Assembly: GCA_030745755.1 (NCBI GenBank)
Contig: JASLOA010000055.1
Coordinates: 1 to 58,973 of the forward strand
DNA from: Kiritimatiellia bacterium
Lineage (GTDB): Bacteria; Verrucomicrobiota; Kiritimatiellia; UBA8416; JABMPJ01
Length of the DNA: 58,973 nt
Direction of reading: 5' to 3'
Shown: piece by piece, positions 14,540 through 23,572 of the stretch
Layout: each line of letters starts with the position of its first letter
Numbering within the stretch: the stretch's first letter is position 1
Translations under genes and position numbers: made by a program
Notes under the pieces: model-generated
What the model saw: the letters and a program-made list of their open reading frames with translations, nothing else
What the model was told of the DNA's origin: nothing
Databases searched by the model: none

Positions 14540-16105
14540 ATGACTAGACCTGTTGCATTGATCATACGAGATGGCTGGGGGCTGAGCGAGGCGACGGCGG
14601 AAGAGGGGAACGCCGTTGCCGCGGCCGATACGCCGAACATCGACAGCTATAAGGCGAAGCATCCCTGGACAGTTCTCGACTGTTCCGGTGAACCGGTTGG
14701 GCTGCCGGACGGCTACCAGGGGTCCAGCGAAGTCGGGCACCTGAACATGGGTGCCGGCCGCATCGTGCTACAGGAGCTGAAGCGGATTGACGACGCGCTG
14801 AAGAGTGGGGAGCTGTTCCAGGCCGGGAAGTGGAGTGCGCTGGTCGAAAACTGGAAAGCAAATGCGAGTCGCCTGCACCTTTTCGGGCTGCTTCAGGACG
14901 AGGGGGTCCATGCGCACCAGGAACATCTGTTCAAGATCATGCGCCGGGCGCGCGAGGAGTACCCGGAGGGCGCGATAGTCATTCACCCGTTTCTGGATGG
15001 TCGCGACACGCCGCCGCGCAGCTGCCTGGAGTACATGGCCAAGCTGCGCATCGTCATGGACGAGGTGGGCGGATGCAGCATCGGGACGGTGATGGGGCGC
15101 TACTACTCCATGGACCGGTCGGAGAACTGGGCGCTGACCGACCAGGCCTACAACTGCATTGTGGCCTGCGATGGGCGGCGGGCGGATGTGCCGGAGGACT
15201 ACGTCAGGCAGTCCTACGAGCAGGAGCAGGCTCCGGACGGCACACCGATGTGCGATGAGTATACGCTGCCCTGCTGCATTGGCGACTACGACGGCGTCAA
15301 GGATGGCGACTCCGTCTTGCACACGAACTACCGCCAGGACCGCGCCATCCAGATGTCGCGCGCGTTTGTCGAGCCGGACTATCCCGGTACGCTGGCAGTC
15401 AAGCCGGAGGTCGTGTTCCTTGGGCTGACCCGTTACTACGACGAGTTTACAGAGTACATGATGGGACCGATGGGTGGCGGCGGCGGCATGCCGCACCTAT
15501 TGGGCGAGGTGATGTCACAGGCCGGGCTGCGACAGTTGCGCATCGCGGAGACGCAGAAGTTCCGTCACGTGACCAGTTTCTTCAACGGCAAGGCCACCAC
15601 GCCATACGGACTCGAAGACCAGGTTGAAATCGAGGGTCGGTTCGACCCGGCGCTGTTTGCGAGTCATCCGGAGATGGACGCTTACACGGTGACGGATGCC
15701 TTGCTGAAACGGTTGCAGGACAACCCGTACGCTTTCATTGCGGTCAACTACGCCAACTGCGACATGGTGGGCCACACCGGCGATTTTGATGCCGCGAAGC
15801 GGGCCACCGAGGTGGTTGACGAGTGTGTGGGCAAGGTGGTCGAGCGCTTGCTGGAGCTTGATGCGCACATCCTGATTACTGCGGACCACGGCAATTCCGA
15901 AGAGATGACTGACCGCGTCACCGGGATGGTGAAGACAAGCCACACGCTGAACCCGGTTGACCTTCTCTATCTTGCCAACGATGGCGAAGGACGCACGTTG
16001 ATCGAGCGCGGCAAGCTGGCCGACATCGCGCCGACTGTGCTATACCTTCTGGGGCTGGACATCCCCGCCGAGATGACGGCGGTGAACCTGTTCGCGGACG
16101 CATAG
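14540..16105 (+). CDS. gpmI: 2,3-bisphosphoglycerate-independent phosphoglycerate mutase
   Basis: 521 residues, the normal length for the manganese-dependent alkaline-phosphatase-superfamily mutase. It interconverts 3- and 2-phosphoglycerate in glycolysis and gluconeogenesis. Visible motifs are the N-terminal metal site LIIRDGWG, the catalytic serine in GSSEVGHLNMGAGR, IHPFLDGRDTPPRS, and the C-terminal metal sites NYANCDMVGHTGDFDA and ITADHGNSEEM. The gene is wedged between the two homocysteine methyltransferase genes. It is separated from the first by a repeat-bearing gap and from the second by only 10 nt, so it is probably co-transcribed with the split metH. Confidence 0.95.
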   Translation: MTRPVALIIRDGWGLSEATAEEGNAVAAADTPNIDSYKAKHPWTVLDCSGEPVGLPDGYQGSSEVGHLNMGAGRIVLQELKRIDDALKSGELFQAGKWSALVENWKANASRLHLFGLLQDEGVHAHQEHLFKIMRRAREEYPEGAIVIHPFLDGRDTPPRSCLEYMAKLRIVMDEVGGCSIGTVMGRYYSMDRSENWALTDQAYNCIVACDGRRADVPEDYVRQSYEQEQAPDGTPMCDEYTLPCCIGDYDGVKDGDSVLHTNYRQDRAIQMSRAFVEPDYPGTLAVKPEVVFLGLTRYYDEFTEYMMGPMGGGGGMPHLLGEVMSQAGLRQLRIAETQKFRHVTSFFNGKATTPYGLEDQVEIEGRFDPALFASHPEMDAYTVTDALLKRLQDNPYAFIAVNYANCDMVGHTGDFDAAKRATEVVDECVGKVVERLLELDAHILITADHGNSEEMTDRVTGMVKTSHTLNPVDLLYLANDGEGRTLIERGKLADIAPTVLYLLGLDIPAEMTAVNLFADA

Positions 16106-16115
16106 ACGGAGCCTT

Positions 16116-17039
16116 GTGACTATAGACCAACACCCCCTCCTGGTTGTTGACGGTGCCTGCGGAACCAATCTGCAGGAGATGGATATCCCCGACTCGGCCT
16201 GGGGCGACAAGGAGGGGTGCAACGAGTATCTCAACCTGACAGCTCCGGAGGTCATCCAGGAACTGCATCGCTCCTTCGTTGATGCCGGGGCAATGATTAT
16301 CGAGACAAACACCTTCGGTGCATCGAGCATTGTCTTGGCTGAATACGCGCTCGAAGACCGGGTGGATGCCATCAATCAGGCCGCTGTTGCCCATGCGCGC
16401 GCGGCCATAGGCGACCTGCCGGATCGGTACGTGGCCGGCTCGCTGGGGCCCTCAACCAAGCTGCCGTCACTGGGGCACATCGATTACGACACCATGTACG
16501 CCGCCTACGACGAGCAGCTCCGCTCCTTGATCAAGGCCGGTGTAGATCTTCTTATCGTCGAAACCGGGCAGGACATGCTTCAGATGAAGATCGCGCTCGT
16601 GGCCGCGTTCGACGTGATGAAGGAGCGGGAGGTCGCGCTGCCTGTCATGGCCTCGATAACGATCGAACGCACGGGCACGATGTTGGTGGGCTCGGATATT
16701 GGTGCTGCCGTTGCCACGCTCGAGCCATTTCCGCTCTTCTCGCTGGGCCTGAACTGTGCCACGGGCCCGTCCGACATGATCTCGCACGTGCGCTACCTGA
16801 GTCATCAGTGGCCGCAACGGATCTCCTGCATCCCGAACCAGGGCCTCCCCGAGGTCGTGGACGGCAAGACGGTCTATCCGCTCAGCCCCGACGACTATGC
16901 GGAGCACATGAAGCATTTTGTGAAGGATTTCGGGGTGAGCATTGTCGGGGGGTGCTGCGGCACCACGCCTGCGCACATTCGCGCGCTCGTGGCCGCCCTG
17001 GCCGATGTTAGTCCGGGAGAGAGGGAGGTGTCGGCATGA
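16116..17039 (+). CDS. Homocysteine methyltransferase subunit (split MetH N-terminal module)
   Basis: 307 residues of the homocysteine-binding barrel: LLVVDGACGTNLQEM, IIETNTFGASS, and zinc-ligand segments LNCATGPSD and GGCCGTTPAHI. The GTG start at 16116 has ACGGAG immediately upstream, 10 nt after gpmI. Its stop overlaps the start of the next gene as ATGA, and that gene holds the remaining MetH modules. Together the two polypeptides equal a full-length cobalamin-dependent methionine synthase split between modules 1 and 2. The enzyme would move a methyl group from methylcobalamin to homocysteine to give methionine. Confidence 0.88.
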   Translation: MTIDQHPLLVVDGACGTNLQEMDIPDSAWGDKEGCNEYLNLTAPEVIQELHRSFVDAGAMIIETNTFGASSIVLAEYALEDRVDAINQAAVAHARAAIGDLPDRYVAGSLGPSTKLPSLGHIDYDTMYAAYDEQLRSLIKAGVDLLIVETGQDMLQMKIALVAAFDVMKEREVALPVMASITIERTGTMLVGSDIGAAVATLEPFPLFSLGLNCATGPSDMISHVRYLSHQWPQRISCIPNQGLPEVVDGKTVYPLSPDDYAEHMKHFVKDFGVSIVGGCCGTTPAHIRALVAALADVSPGEREVSA

Positions 17040-19492
17040 AGCCTTCTGTTTCCAGTCTCTACCAGGCCGTTGAACTCGCGCAGGACATCCGTCCCCTCGT
17101 GATCGGTGAGCGCACCAACGCGAACGGCTCCAAGAAGTTCCGCGAACTGCTGCTGGCCGATGACTACCAGGGCTGCCTCTCGATCGGACTGGCCCAGGAG
17201 GCCAACGGCGCGCATGTCCTCGACCTCTGTGCGGCCTATGCCGGCCGTGATGAAGTGCAAGACATGACGGAGCTGGTTCGGCTCTTTGCCGGGTCGGTCA
17301 AGATCCCGCTCATGATCGACTCCACGCAGCCGAAAGTCATTGAGGCGTGCCTGAAGATCTATCCCGGTCGCTGCATCATCAACTCGGTGAACCTGGAAGA
17401 TGGCGGCGTTAACATCCGCAAGATCTGTGTCCTGGCCAAGCGCTATGGGGCGGCCGTGGTCGCGTTGACGATCAATGAGAACGGCATGGCCATGCGGACA
17501 GCCGAAAAGGTGGAGACGGCCAGGGCCATTCACGACATCGTCGTGGGTGAGTTCGGTATGCGCCCGCAGGATATCCTCTTCGATCCGCTCACCTTTACGG
17601 TGGGCGCCGGGGACCAGACGTTGCGCGACGCCGCGATCCAGACCCTCGACGCGATCCGGGAGATCAGACAGGCGCTGCCCGGTGTGTTCACGGTGCTCGG
17701 ACTCTCCAATATTTCGTTCGGGCTGTCGCCCTTCTCGCGGAAGATGCTCAACTCGGTGTTCCTGCACGAGGCCGTTGAGGCGGGACTCGATGCGGCAATC
17801 ATTGATGCCGGCAAGATCCTGCCCCTGGCGAAAGTCCCGGAAGAGGAACGGGCGGTGTGCCTGGACCTGCTGTATGACCGACAGGGCGATGATGAAGAGG
17901 CGCCGCCTCCGCTCGAGCGCTTCATCGAGCATTTCAGTGAAGCCAAGGACAGTTCGGATGATGAAGACGGTGAGGATACCCGTTTGCCGCAGCGCGTACT
18001 GTTCGATCGCGTCGTGGATGGCGATGGTGAGGGCATCGAGGACCAGCTCTCCATTCTTCTGATGCGTATGACGCCCATCGGTATTATCAACCAGATTCTT
18101 GTGCCCGCCATGCGTCATGTGGGCGAGCTGTTCGGTAAGGGCGAGATCCTGTTGCCCTTCGTGCTCAAGTCCGCCGAAGTCATGAAGCGCTCTGTGGCAT
18201 TCCTCGAACCGTTGATGGACAGGAGTGAGGGCGAAAGCCGGGTGCGCGTGCTGCTGGCCACGGTACAGGGCGATGTGCACGATATCGGCAAGAACCTGGT
18301 CGAGATCATTCTCGCGAACAACGGCTACGAGGTGCACAACATTGGTATCAAGGTGCCGGCTGAGACGATCATAGAGAAAGCCAAAGAGCTGAACATCGAT
18401 ATGATCGGGCTGAGTGGGCTGCTTGTGAAGTCGGCCATCGTCATGCAGGAAAGCATGGAGCAGTATGAAGCCGCGGGCCTCAAGGCCCCGATTTTGCTGG
18501 GTGGGGCGGCGCTGACGAAGAAGTTCGTGGCCGAATCCTGCGTACCCGGCTTCACGCCGCCGGTGGTCTACTGCGCCGATGCGTTTGCCGGTCTCAAGGC
18601 CGTGCGCGATTTCGAAGAGGGGAGGCTTGAGGCGACTGCCTACGACGCCACGGTGGTGCCGGTGGCGATGAAGCCCGGGCTCAAGAGTCTTGATGTCATG
18701 ACCGACAACCCTGTTCCTGCACCCCCCTTCACTGGACGCAAGCATGTGGTGGACATCGATCCGTCCGTGCTCTTTCCCTACATCAATGAACAGGCGCTCT
18801 TCCGCGGGCGTTGGGGCTACCGACGTGGCAAGATGAGCGCGGAGGAGTACAAGGCGCTCGTAGACGGTGAAGTGATCCCGCTCTACGAAAAGATGAAACG
18901 GCGTGCTGTTGAGGATCAGCTCGTCCAGCCCAGGGTGGCTTACGGCTACTACCGCTGTTACAGCGAGGGCAATTCACTCTTCATCGAAGACGAGGGCACG
19001 ATGTACGAGTTCCCGTTCCCGCGCCAGGCAGAGCCGCCCTACTTGAGCATCCCCAGCTTCTTCAAGGATGAGAAGGCAGGCGGGGACGTGGCCGGATTCT
19101 TTGTCGTAACGATCGGCCCGCGCATCAGCGAAGAGACCCACAAGCTGTACGACGCCGATAAGTACCACGAGTACCTGATGCTGCATGGATTCAGCGTGGA
19201 GATTACCGATGCGTTGGCGGAGTACTGGCACGAGGTCATGCGCAACGAGCTGGGCATCGGAAGCGACAAACCCGACTCGATGACCGGCTACGCCGTGCAG
19301 GAGTACCAGGGTTCGCGGTACGGGTTTGGCTATCCGGCCTGCCCCGACCTGGGGGCGCATGAGCACGTTTTTAAACTGCTCGACCCCGGCGCCCTCGGTA
19401 TCACGCTTACCGAAAACATGGAGATGGTTCCCGAACAGACCACCTCCGCCCTCATCGCCCATCATCCACAGGCCAAGTATTTCGCGGTATAG
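17036..19492 (+). CDS. metH: Methionine synthase, pterin/cobalamin/activation modules (split MetH)
   Basis: 818 residues. The pterin-binding barrel (about 10-290: VIGERTNANGSKKF, IPLMIDST, LGLSNISFGLSPFSR) is followed by an acidic insert (DSSDDEDGEDTR, ~305-316) and a helical cap domain. The cobalamin domain has the DVHDIGKN motif with axial ligand His415 and GLSGLLVKS. The AdoMet-binding activation domain (about 560-818) shows VAYGYYRCYSEGN, DALAEYWHEVMRNELG and RYGFGYPACPD. It makes methionine from homocysteine and methyl-tetrahydrofolate and reactivates itself with AdoMet. The homocysteine module is encoded by the preceding gene, with a 4-nt overlap. All downstream modules look intact. Confidence 0.92.
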   Translation: MKPSVSSLYQAVELAQDIRPLVIGERTNANGSKKFRELLLADDYQGCLSIGLAQEANGAHVLDLCAAYAGRDEVQDMTELVRLFAGSVKIPLMIDSTQPKVIEACLKIYPGRCIINSVNLEDGGVNIRKICVLAKRYGAAVVALTINENGMAMRTAEKVETARAIHDIVVGEFGMRPQDILFDPLTFTVGAGDQTLRDAAIQTLDAIREIRQALPGVFTVLGLSNISFGLSPFSRKMLNSVFLHEAVEAGLDAAIIDAGKILPLAKVPEEERAVCLDLLYDRQGDDEEAPPPLERFIEHFSEAKDSSDDEDGEDTRLPQRVLFDRVVDGDGEGIEDQLSILLMRMTPIGIINQILVPAMRHVGELFGKGEILLPFVLKSAEVMKRSVAFLEPLMDRSEGESRVRVLLATVQGDVHDIGKNLVEIILANNGYEVHNIGIKVPAETIIEKAKELNIDMIGLSGLLVKSAIVMQESMEQYEAAGLKAPILLGGAALTKKFVAESCVPGFTPPVVYCADAFAGLKAVRDFEEGRLEATAYDATVVPVAMKPGLKSLDVMTDNPVPAPPFTGRKHVVDIDPSVLFPYINEQALFRGRWGYRRGKMSAEEYKALVDGEVIPLYEKMKRRAVEDQLVQPRVAYGYYRCYSEGNSLFIEDEGTMYEFPFPRQAEPPYLSIPSFFKDEKAGGDVAGFFVVTIGPRISEETHKLYDADKYHEYLMLHGFSVEITDALAEYWHEVMRNELGIGSDKPDSMTGYAVQEYQGSRYGFGYPACPDLGAHEHVFKLLDPGALGITLTENMEMVPEQTTSALIAHHPQAKYFAV

Positions 19493-19506
19493 CAACGGGT
19501 CTCCTC

Positions 19507-19743
19507 GCGTGGAGGACAGGACTTACCCCAGTTTTCAGGAGCAATGATACAGAAATGACTGCAAACAGGGCTCGTCCTCATTTTGACAAGTGAGACGGGG
19601 ACATATTCGTATGGTGTGTCGGAGATGCCTCGACTGCGCTCGGCATGACAGAGAACCTTAGGAAGATGTCATCCCGAGCGAAGTCGAGGGATCTCCTATC
19701 TTCCCAAATGCCAAAAACTGGGGTATGTCCAAGCGTGGAGGAC
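19507..19743. mobile_element. MITE-like insertion with terminal inverted and direct repeats
   Basis: An 11-bp direct repeat, GCGTGGAGGAC, flanks the region (19507-19517 and 19733-19743). Just inside are inverted ends: GGACTTACCCCAGTTTT (19519-19535) and the complement of GGACATACCCCAGTTTTT (right end near 19714-19730), with one mismatch over 17 bp. The ~215-bp interior has no coding capacity and carries a palindromic repeat. These are the marks of a non-autonomous miniature transposable element with a target-site duplication. It lies between metH and nadB. Confidence 0.7.
19621..19696. repeat. Palindromic repeat, TGTCATCCCGAGC family, copy 1
   Basis: Two ~30-bp arms (19621-19650 and 19667-19696) are inverted copies. 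The right arm reads TGTCATCCCGAGCGAAGTCG and ends GGATCTCC; the left arm is degenerate. It is nested in the MITE-like element. Other copies are at 21478 and 55446. Confidence 0.85.
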
Positions 19744-19783
19744 GATTGACACCAGGCGGGCTGCGGCTTACAAGTGGAGGTCC

Positions 19784-21430
19784 ATGCAGATTCTCGACTA
19801 TGACTATTGTGTTGTGGGGAGCGGGCTGGCGGGATTGCTCTCAGCGCTGCATCTTGCCGAAAGTGGTTCCGTCCTGGTGGTGACGAAGAAGGGCGGGGCC
19901 GATAGCAACACCAACTATGCCCAGGGCGGCATGGCGTCTGTCGTCGCCGCGCAGGACTCCTTCGAAGCGCATGTGGCCGATACACTGGAGGCCGGTGCGG
20001 GGCTGTGTGATGAGGCCGTGGTGCGCGACATCGTGGCTGCCGGACCGCAGGCCGTGTCCGAGCTGGAGGCGCTGGGGCTTTCCTTTACGCATCGCGACCC
20101 GGAAGAGGGTGGGGGATACGATCTCGGCAAGGAAGGCGGCCATTCTGAACGGCGTGTCCTGCATGCGGGGGATATCACCGGCCGCGAGATTGAGGCCGTA
20201 TTACTGGACCGTGTGCGTGAAGCACCGAACATCACGCTACGTGAGCAGGCCATGGCGATCGACCTGATCACCACCGGCTGGCTTGAGCATCGTGGGGTGG
20301 ATACGGGCGACGCCGGTTGTGAAGGAAGCCGCTGCGTGGGCATCTATCTCCTGGACCGCACGACCGGTGAGATCTCGGCCGTGCGTGCACCGCGCGTGAT
20401 CCTGGCGTCCGGAGGCGGAGGTAAGGTATACCTCTATACAAGCAACCCTGACGTGGCGACCGGCGATGGCGTAGCCATGGCCTGGCGCGCGGGACTGCCG
20501 ATCAAGAACATGGAGTTCATCCAGTTTCATCCCACCTGTCTCTTTCATCCCGAAGCCAAATCGTTCCTGGTCAGCGAGGCGGTGCGCGGGGAAGGCGCGC
20601 GGCTTGTGGATGAGAATGAGCAGGAATTCATGCAGCGCTATGACGAACGCGGTGCACTGGCGCCGCGCGATATCGTCGCGCGCGCGATTGACGAAGAGAT
20701 GAAACTCACCGGTGCGCCCTGTGTCTATCTCGACATTCGACACCAGCCGCGTGATTTCCTGCAGGAACGCTTCCCGAACATCTTTGCGGCTTGTCTCGGG
20801 TTCGGCATCGATATGAGCAAGGATCTGATTCCCGTGGTACCCGCGGCGCACTACTTCTGTGGCGGCGTGGAGGCACAGGTGAACGGTGAAACGGCCATGC
20901 CGGGTCTCTATGCCTGTGGTGAGGTCGCCTGTACAGGGCTGCACGGCGCCAACCGGCTGGCCAGCAACTCGCTTCTGGAGGCCGTAGTATGCGCGCACCG
21001 CATGGCCGATCATCTGCTCGCCACGCCCGCGCAAGAGTTCGAGATGCCGCCGATCGCCAGCTGGGAATATGGAGATGCGGTGACCAGCGACGAAGCGATC
21101 GTGGTGGAGCATAACTGGAATGAAGTGCGTACCGGCATGTGGGACTATGTCGGCATCGTGCGTACCGACAAGCGCCTTGAGCGCGCGGCGCGGCGCATAG
21201 GCAACCTGCATCACGAGATCTACCAGTACTACATGGACTACCTTGTGACTCCCGATGTTCTCGAGCTGCGCAACATCGCCGCCGTGGCCGAGCTGATTAT
21301 CCGTTCGGCTCAGCTCCGACGGGAAAGTCGCGGGCTCCATAGCACCCTGGACTGTCCGGGTGTCGGGCAGGAGCGTGCCGATACGATCATCATCGACCCG
21401 CCGGGTGGCGATACTCGGTTGGGGGGGTGA
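19784..21430 (+). CDS. nadB: L-aspartate oxidase
   Basis: 548 residues. This FAD enzyme oxidises L-aspartate to iminoaspartate, the first step of de novo NAD synthesis. The dinucleotide fold CVVGSGLAGLLSAL is at residues 9-22. TNYAQGGMASVV is the conserved NadB motif, HPTCLFHPEAKSFLVSEAVRGEGA forms the catalytic region, and the FAD site GLYACGEVACTGLHGANRLASNSLLEA is near residue 370. The C-terminal helical domain is complete. nadA and nadC are not in the window. The gene follows a MITE-like insertion, and the hairpin at 21478 lies downstream. Confidence 0.95.
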   Translation: MQILDYDYCVVGSGLAGLLSALHLAESGSVLVVTKKGGADSNTNYAQGGMASVVAAQDSFEAHVADTLEAGAGLCDEAVVRDIVAAGPQAVSELEALGLSFTHRDPEEGGGYDLGKEGGHSERRVLHAGDITGREIEAVLLDRVREAPNITLREQAMAIDLITTGWLEHRGVDTGDAGCEGSRCVGIYLLDRTTGEISAVRAPRVILASGGGGKVYLYTSNPDVATGDGVAMAWRAGLPIKNMEFIQFHPTCLFHPEAKSFLVSEAVRGEGARLVDENEQEFMQRYDERGALAPRDIVARAIDEEMKLTGAPCVYLDIRHQPRDFLQERFPNIFAACLGFGIDMSKDLIPVVPAAHYFCGGVEAQVNGETAMPGLYACGEVACTGLHGANRLASNSLLEAVVCAHRMADHLLATPAQEFEMPPIASWEYGDAVTSDEAIVVEHNWNEVRTGMWDYVGIVRTDKRLERAARRIGNLHHEIYQYYMDYLVTPDVLELRNIAAVAELIIRSAQLRRESRGLHSTLDCPGVGQERADTIIIDPPGGDTRLGG

Positions 21431-21477
21431 CGTTGTTCTCTGGGGGTGACAGTTGGAGACGTCGCTCAGAGCCTGTC

Positions 21478-21552
21478 TGTCATTCCGAGAGAAGCGAGGA
21501 ATCTCCGACGTGATGAGTCGCATGGAGATCCCTCGGCAAGCTCGGGATGACA
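21478..21552. repeat. Palindromic repeat, TGTCATCCCGAGC family, copy 2
   Basis: Arms at 21478-21506 and 21524-21552 are inverted copies of about 29 bp (TGTCATTCCGAGAGAAGCG... and ...GCTCGGGATGACA) around a 17-nt loop. It lies in the gap between nadB and the membrane protein gene. It could act as a transcription stop, but no T-run follows. Confidence 0.88.
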
Positions 21553-21607
21553 GAGCGTTGTTTCTCTGCTGTCTGTACTGTCTGTGGTCCTCTGTTTCGT
21601 GGTCTGA

Positions 21608-23485
21608 ATGGTTGTCCTGAAGAAAACCTTAGCTCTGCCTCTCATTCTCGCCGCCCTTGCCCTGGCTGTGCAGGTTGCGTTTGTCTTTGAGACAAACCGG
21701 GCGGTTGTGTTTCAGGTTCCTACATCCGATGCGGCCTCCTATCACAACCAGGCTGTCCGCATTGCGGCGGGCGAGGAGGAGCCCGGGAAGGCGCCATTCT
21801 GGCAGCCGCCACTCTATATATATGCGTTGGGGCAGGTCTACCGCTGGATGTCCTCCGATATTCAGGTGGTGCGGTATGTTCACGGCATGCTGGGGGTCCT
21901 GGTTGCGCTCCTGACCTTCCTGGTGGCCAAACGGTTCATGCGTGAATCCGTAGCGTTTGCCTGTGGGCTGGGCACCTGTTTCTATGGTCCGCTCCTTTTC
22001 TTCACATCTCAGTTGCTGCCCGCCGCGCTGGCAGCCGTATGGAGTGGATCATTTCTGCTGCTGTTTCTTGCCCTCATGCGGCGCCCGACTGGGATCAAGG
22101 CGTTCGCGCTGGGGGTGATTCTGGGGCTGGCGGCGCTGACGGTGCCCGTTATGCTGGTCATGCTGCTACTGGTTGGGGGCTGGCTTGTCGTTGAAACCAG
22201 AAAGAATGGTTCGCTATGGCCCCAGGTGCGTTGGGGACTGCTGCTGGCGGCGGGATTGGTACTGAGTGTTGCCCCGGTCACGATCCGCAATGCCGTTCGG
22301 TCGGGGCAGTGGGTGCCCATATCGACCAACGGCGGGATCAACCTCTATATAGGGAATAACCCGAGCACGGCTGAGACGGTCTGCATCCGACCCGGCACCC
22401 GTGAATGGGAGACGCTGGTAGCTTTGCCTTACGAGGAGGGTGGTGTGACGTCGCCTGCCAGGGCGCAATCGTTCTTCCTGCGGAGGGTGGGGGCGTACAT
22501 CTTCCGTGAACCCGCGAGTTTCCTTGGTGGACTGGTGGCCAAGGCGCGGCAGCTCACTAGCGGGCGCGAGATACCCCGTAACGTGGATCTATACGTGTTT
22601 CGCGAGCATTCCCGTATTCTGGGCCTACTCGCATGGCGCTGGGGGCCGTTTGCCTTTCCGTTCGGAATCGTCGGGCCCTTGGCCCTGCTGGGCATGGTGG
22701 TTGCGGTCCGTCGCCGCGGGGAAGGACGTTACCTGGTGGGGTTCGTAATGCTCTATGGTCTCAGCCTGGTCTGCTTCTTTCCTTCATCGCGCTATACGGT
22801 TCCCGTCTTGCCGGCACTACTGATCCTCGCTTTTCTCGGCATGGGCGCTCTTCTCGCGCAACTATGCGCGCCTCCTGCTCGCGGCGCGGCGGGACGCCAC
22901 GCCCTACCATCTGCGTCTGAGCCCGGTACCTGCAGTGGGGGAGCGCGTGAGCGGAGGCTTTATGCCGCTGTTCTCCTGTTGGGGGTTGTGGCGGTCAACC
23001 TTCCGGTAGCTATGCCGACCGACCGGGTGGACTTCAAGGCCGAGTTGCACCGGCATGTCGGTATCGGGTTGCAGAAGCGCGGCCGGGTCGACGAGGCCTT
23101 GCTCCAGTATGACAGGGCGCTGCAGACGGATCCATCTGCATCCGACACGCACTACTACCGCGGCACGGCTCTCCTGGCGGCCAATCGACTGGATGAAGCC
23201 GAGCCGGCTTTCCGCGCGGCACTGTCCCTTCAGGCCGACACTCCCGAAGCGATGCATGATCTTGCCGTGGTACTTTTTCGCCAGAAGCGTACGGATGAGG
23301 CGATCACGTTGCTTGAGCGTGCGATCGAGATCAAGCCCGACTATCACGGCGCGATGCGCAACCTGGCGGTTGCGCTGCTGGCGACAGGGCGCAACGAAGA
23401 AGCGGAGCGGTGGCTGAAGACAGCGGCTCGCCGGGACGGCTCACCCTACCCGACACAGGGCGGATCCGCATCAGGGGCACGGTAG
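21608..23485 (+). CDS. Membrane glycosyltransferase-like protein with C-terminal TPRs
   Basis: 625 residues. About ten hydrophobic segments fill residues 8-420. The first extramembrane loop has the acidic TSDAASYHNQA motif followed by WQPPLYIYALG, the pattern of GT39/ArnT-like lipid-linked sugar transferases. After a last membrane helix (about 445-465), four tetratricopeptide repeats (about 478-612) contain HVGIGLQKRGRVDEALLQYDRAL, THYYRGTALLAANRLDEAE and similar units. It probably glycosylates a periplasmic substrate, with the TPRs recruiting a partner. Two palindromic repeat elements enter the frame: one encodes residues ~425-434 and another supplies the last residues and the stop codon. 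Confidence 0.8.
   Translation: MVVLKKTLALPLILAALALAVQVAFVFETNRAVVFQVPTSDAASYHNQAVRIAAGEEEPGKAPFWQPPLYIYALGQVYRWMSSDIQVVRYVHGMLGVLVALLTFLVAKRFMRESVAFACGLGTCFYGPLLFFTSQLLPAALAAVWSGSFLLLFLALMRRPTGIKAFALGVILGLAALTVPVMLVMLLLVGGWLVVETRKNGSLWPQVRWGLLLAAGLVLSVAPVTIRNAVRSGQWVPISTNGGINLYIGNNPSTAETVCIRPGTREWETLVALPYEEGGVTSPARAQSFFLRRVGAYIFREPASFLGGLVAKARQLTSGREIPRNVDLYVFREHSRILGLLAWRWGPFAFPFGIVGPLALLGMVVAVRRRGEGRYLVGFVMLYGLSLVCFFPSSRYTVPVLPALLILAFLGMGALLAQLCAPPARGAAGRHALPSASEPGTCSGGARERRLYAAVLLLGVVAVNLPVAMPTDRVDFKAELHRHVGIGLQKRGRVDEALLQYDRALQTDPSASDTHYYRGTALLAANRLDEAEPAFRAALSLQADTPEAMHDLAVVLFRQKRTDEAITLLERAIEIKPDYHGAMRNLAVALLATGRNEEAERWLKTAARRDGSPYPTQGGSASGAR
22881..22909 (+). repeat. Dispersed 29-bp GC-rich repeat inside a coding sequence
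   Basis: These 29 bp are the exact reverse complement of 14387-14415. Here they are translated in frame as AARGAAGRHALPS-type residues, in the loop between the membrane domain and the final membrane helix of the glycosyltransferase-like protein. Confidence 0.85.
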
Positions 23486-23507
23486 GGCGAGCCGTCCCCG
23501 GCGAGCC
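23425..23507. repeat. Hairpin repeat spanning a gene end
   Basis: Arms 23425-23450 (GGCTCGCCGGGACGGCTCAC...) and 23480-23507 (GGTAGGGCGAGCCGTCCCCG...) are inverted copies. The left arm lies in the coding sequence of the TPR protein. The TAG stop at 23483-23485 is part of the right arm. The core GGTAGGGCG...CGTCCC is shared with the 14387/22881 repeat family. Confidence 0.85.
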
Positions 23508-23572
23508 GAAATACAGCCCATTCACCCGTCGGTTGTGCTCAAAAAAATCCTCAAAAAAAATTCTATAGGGGG

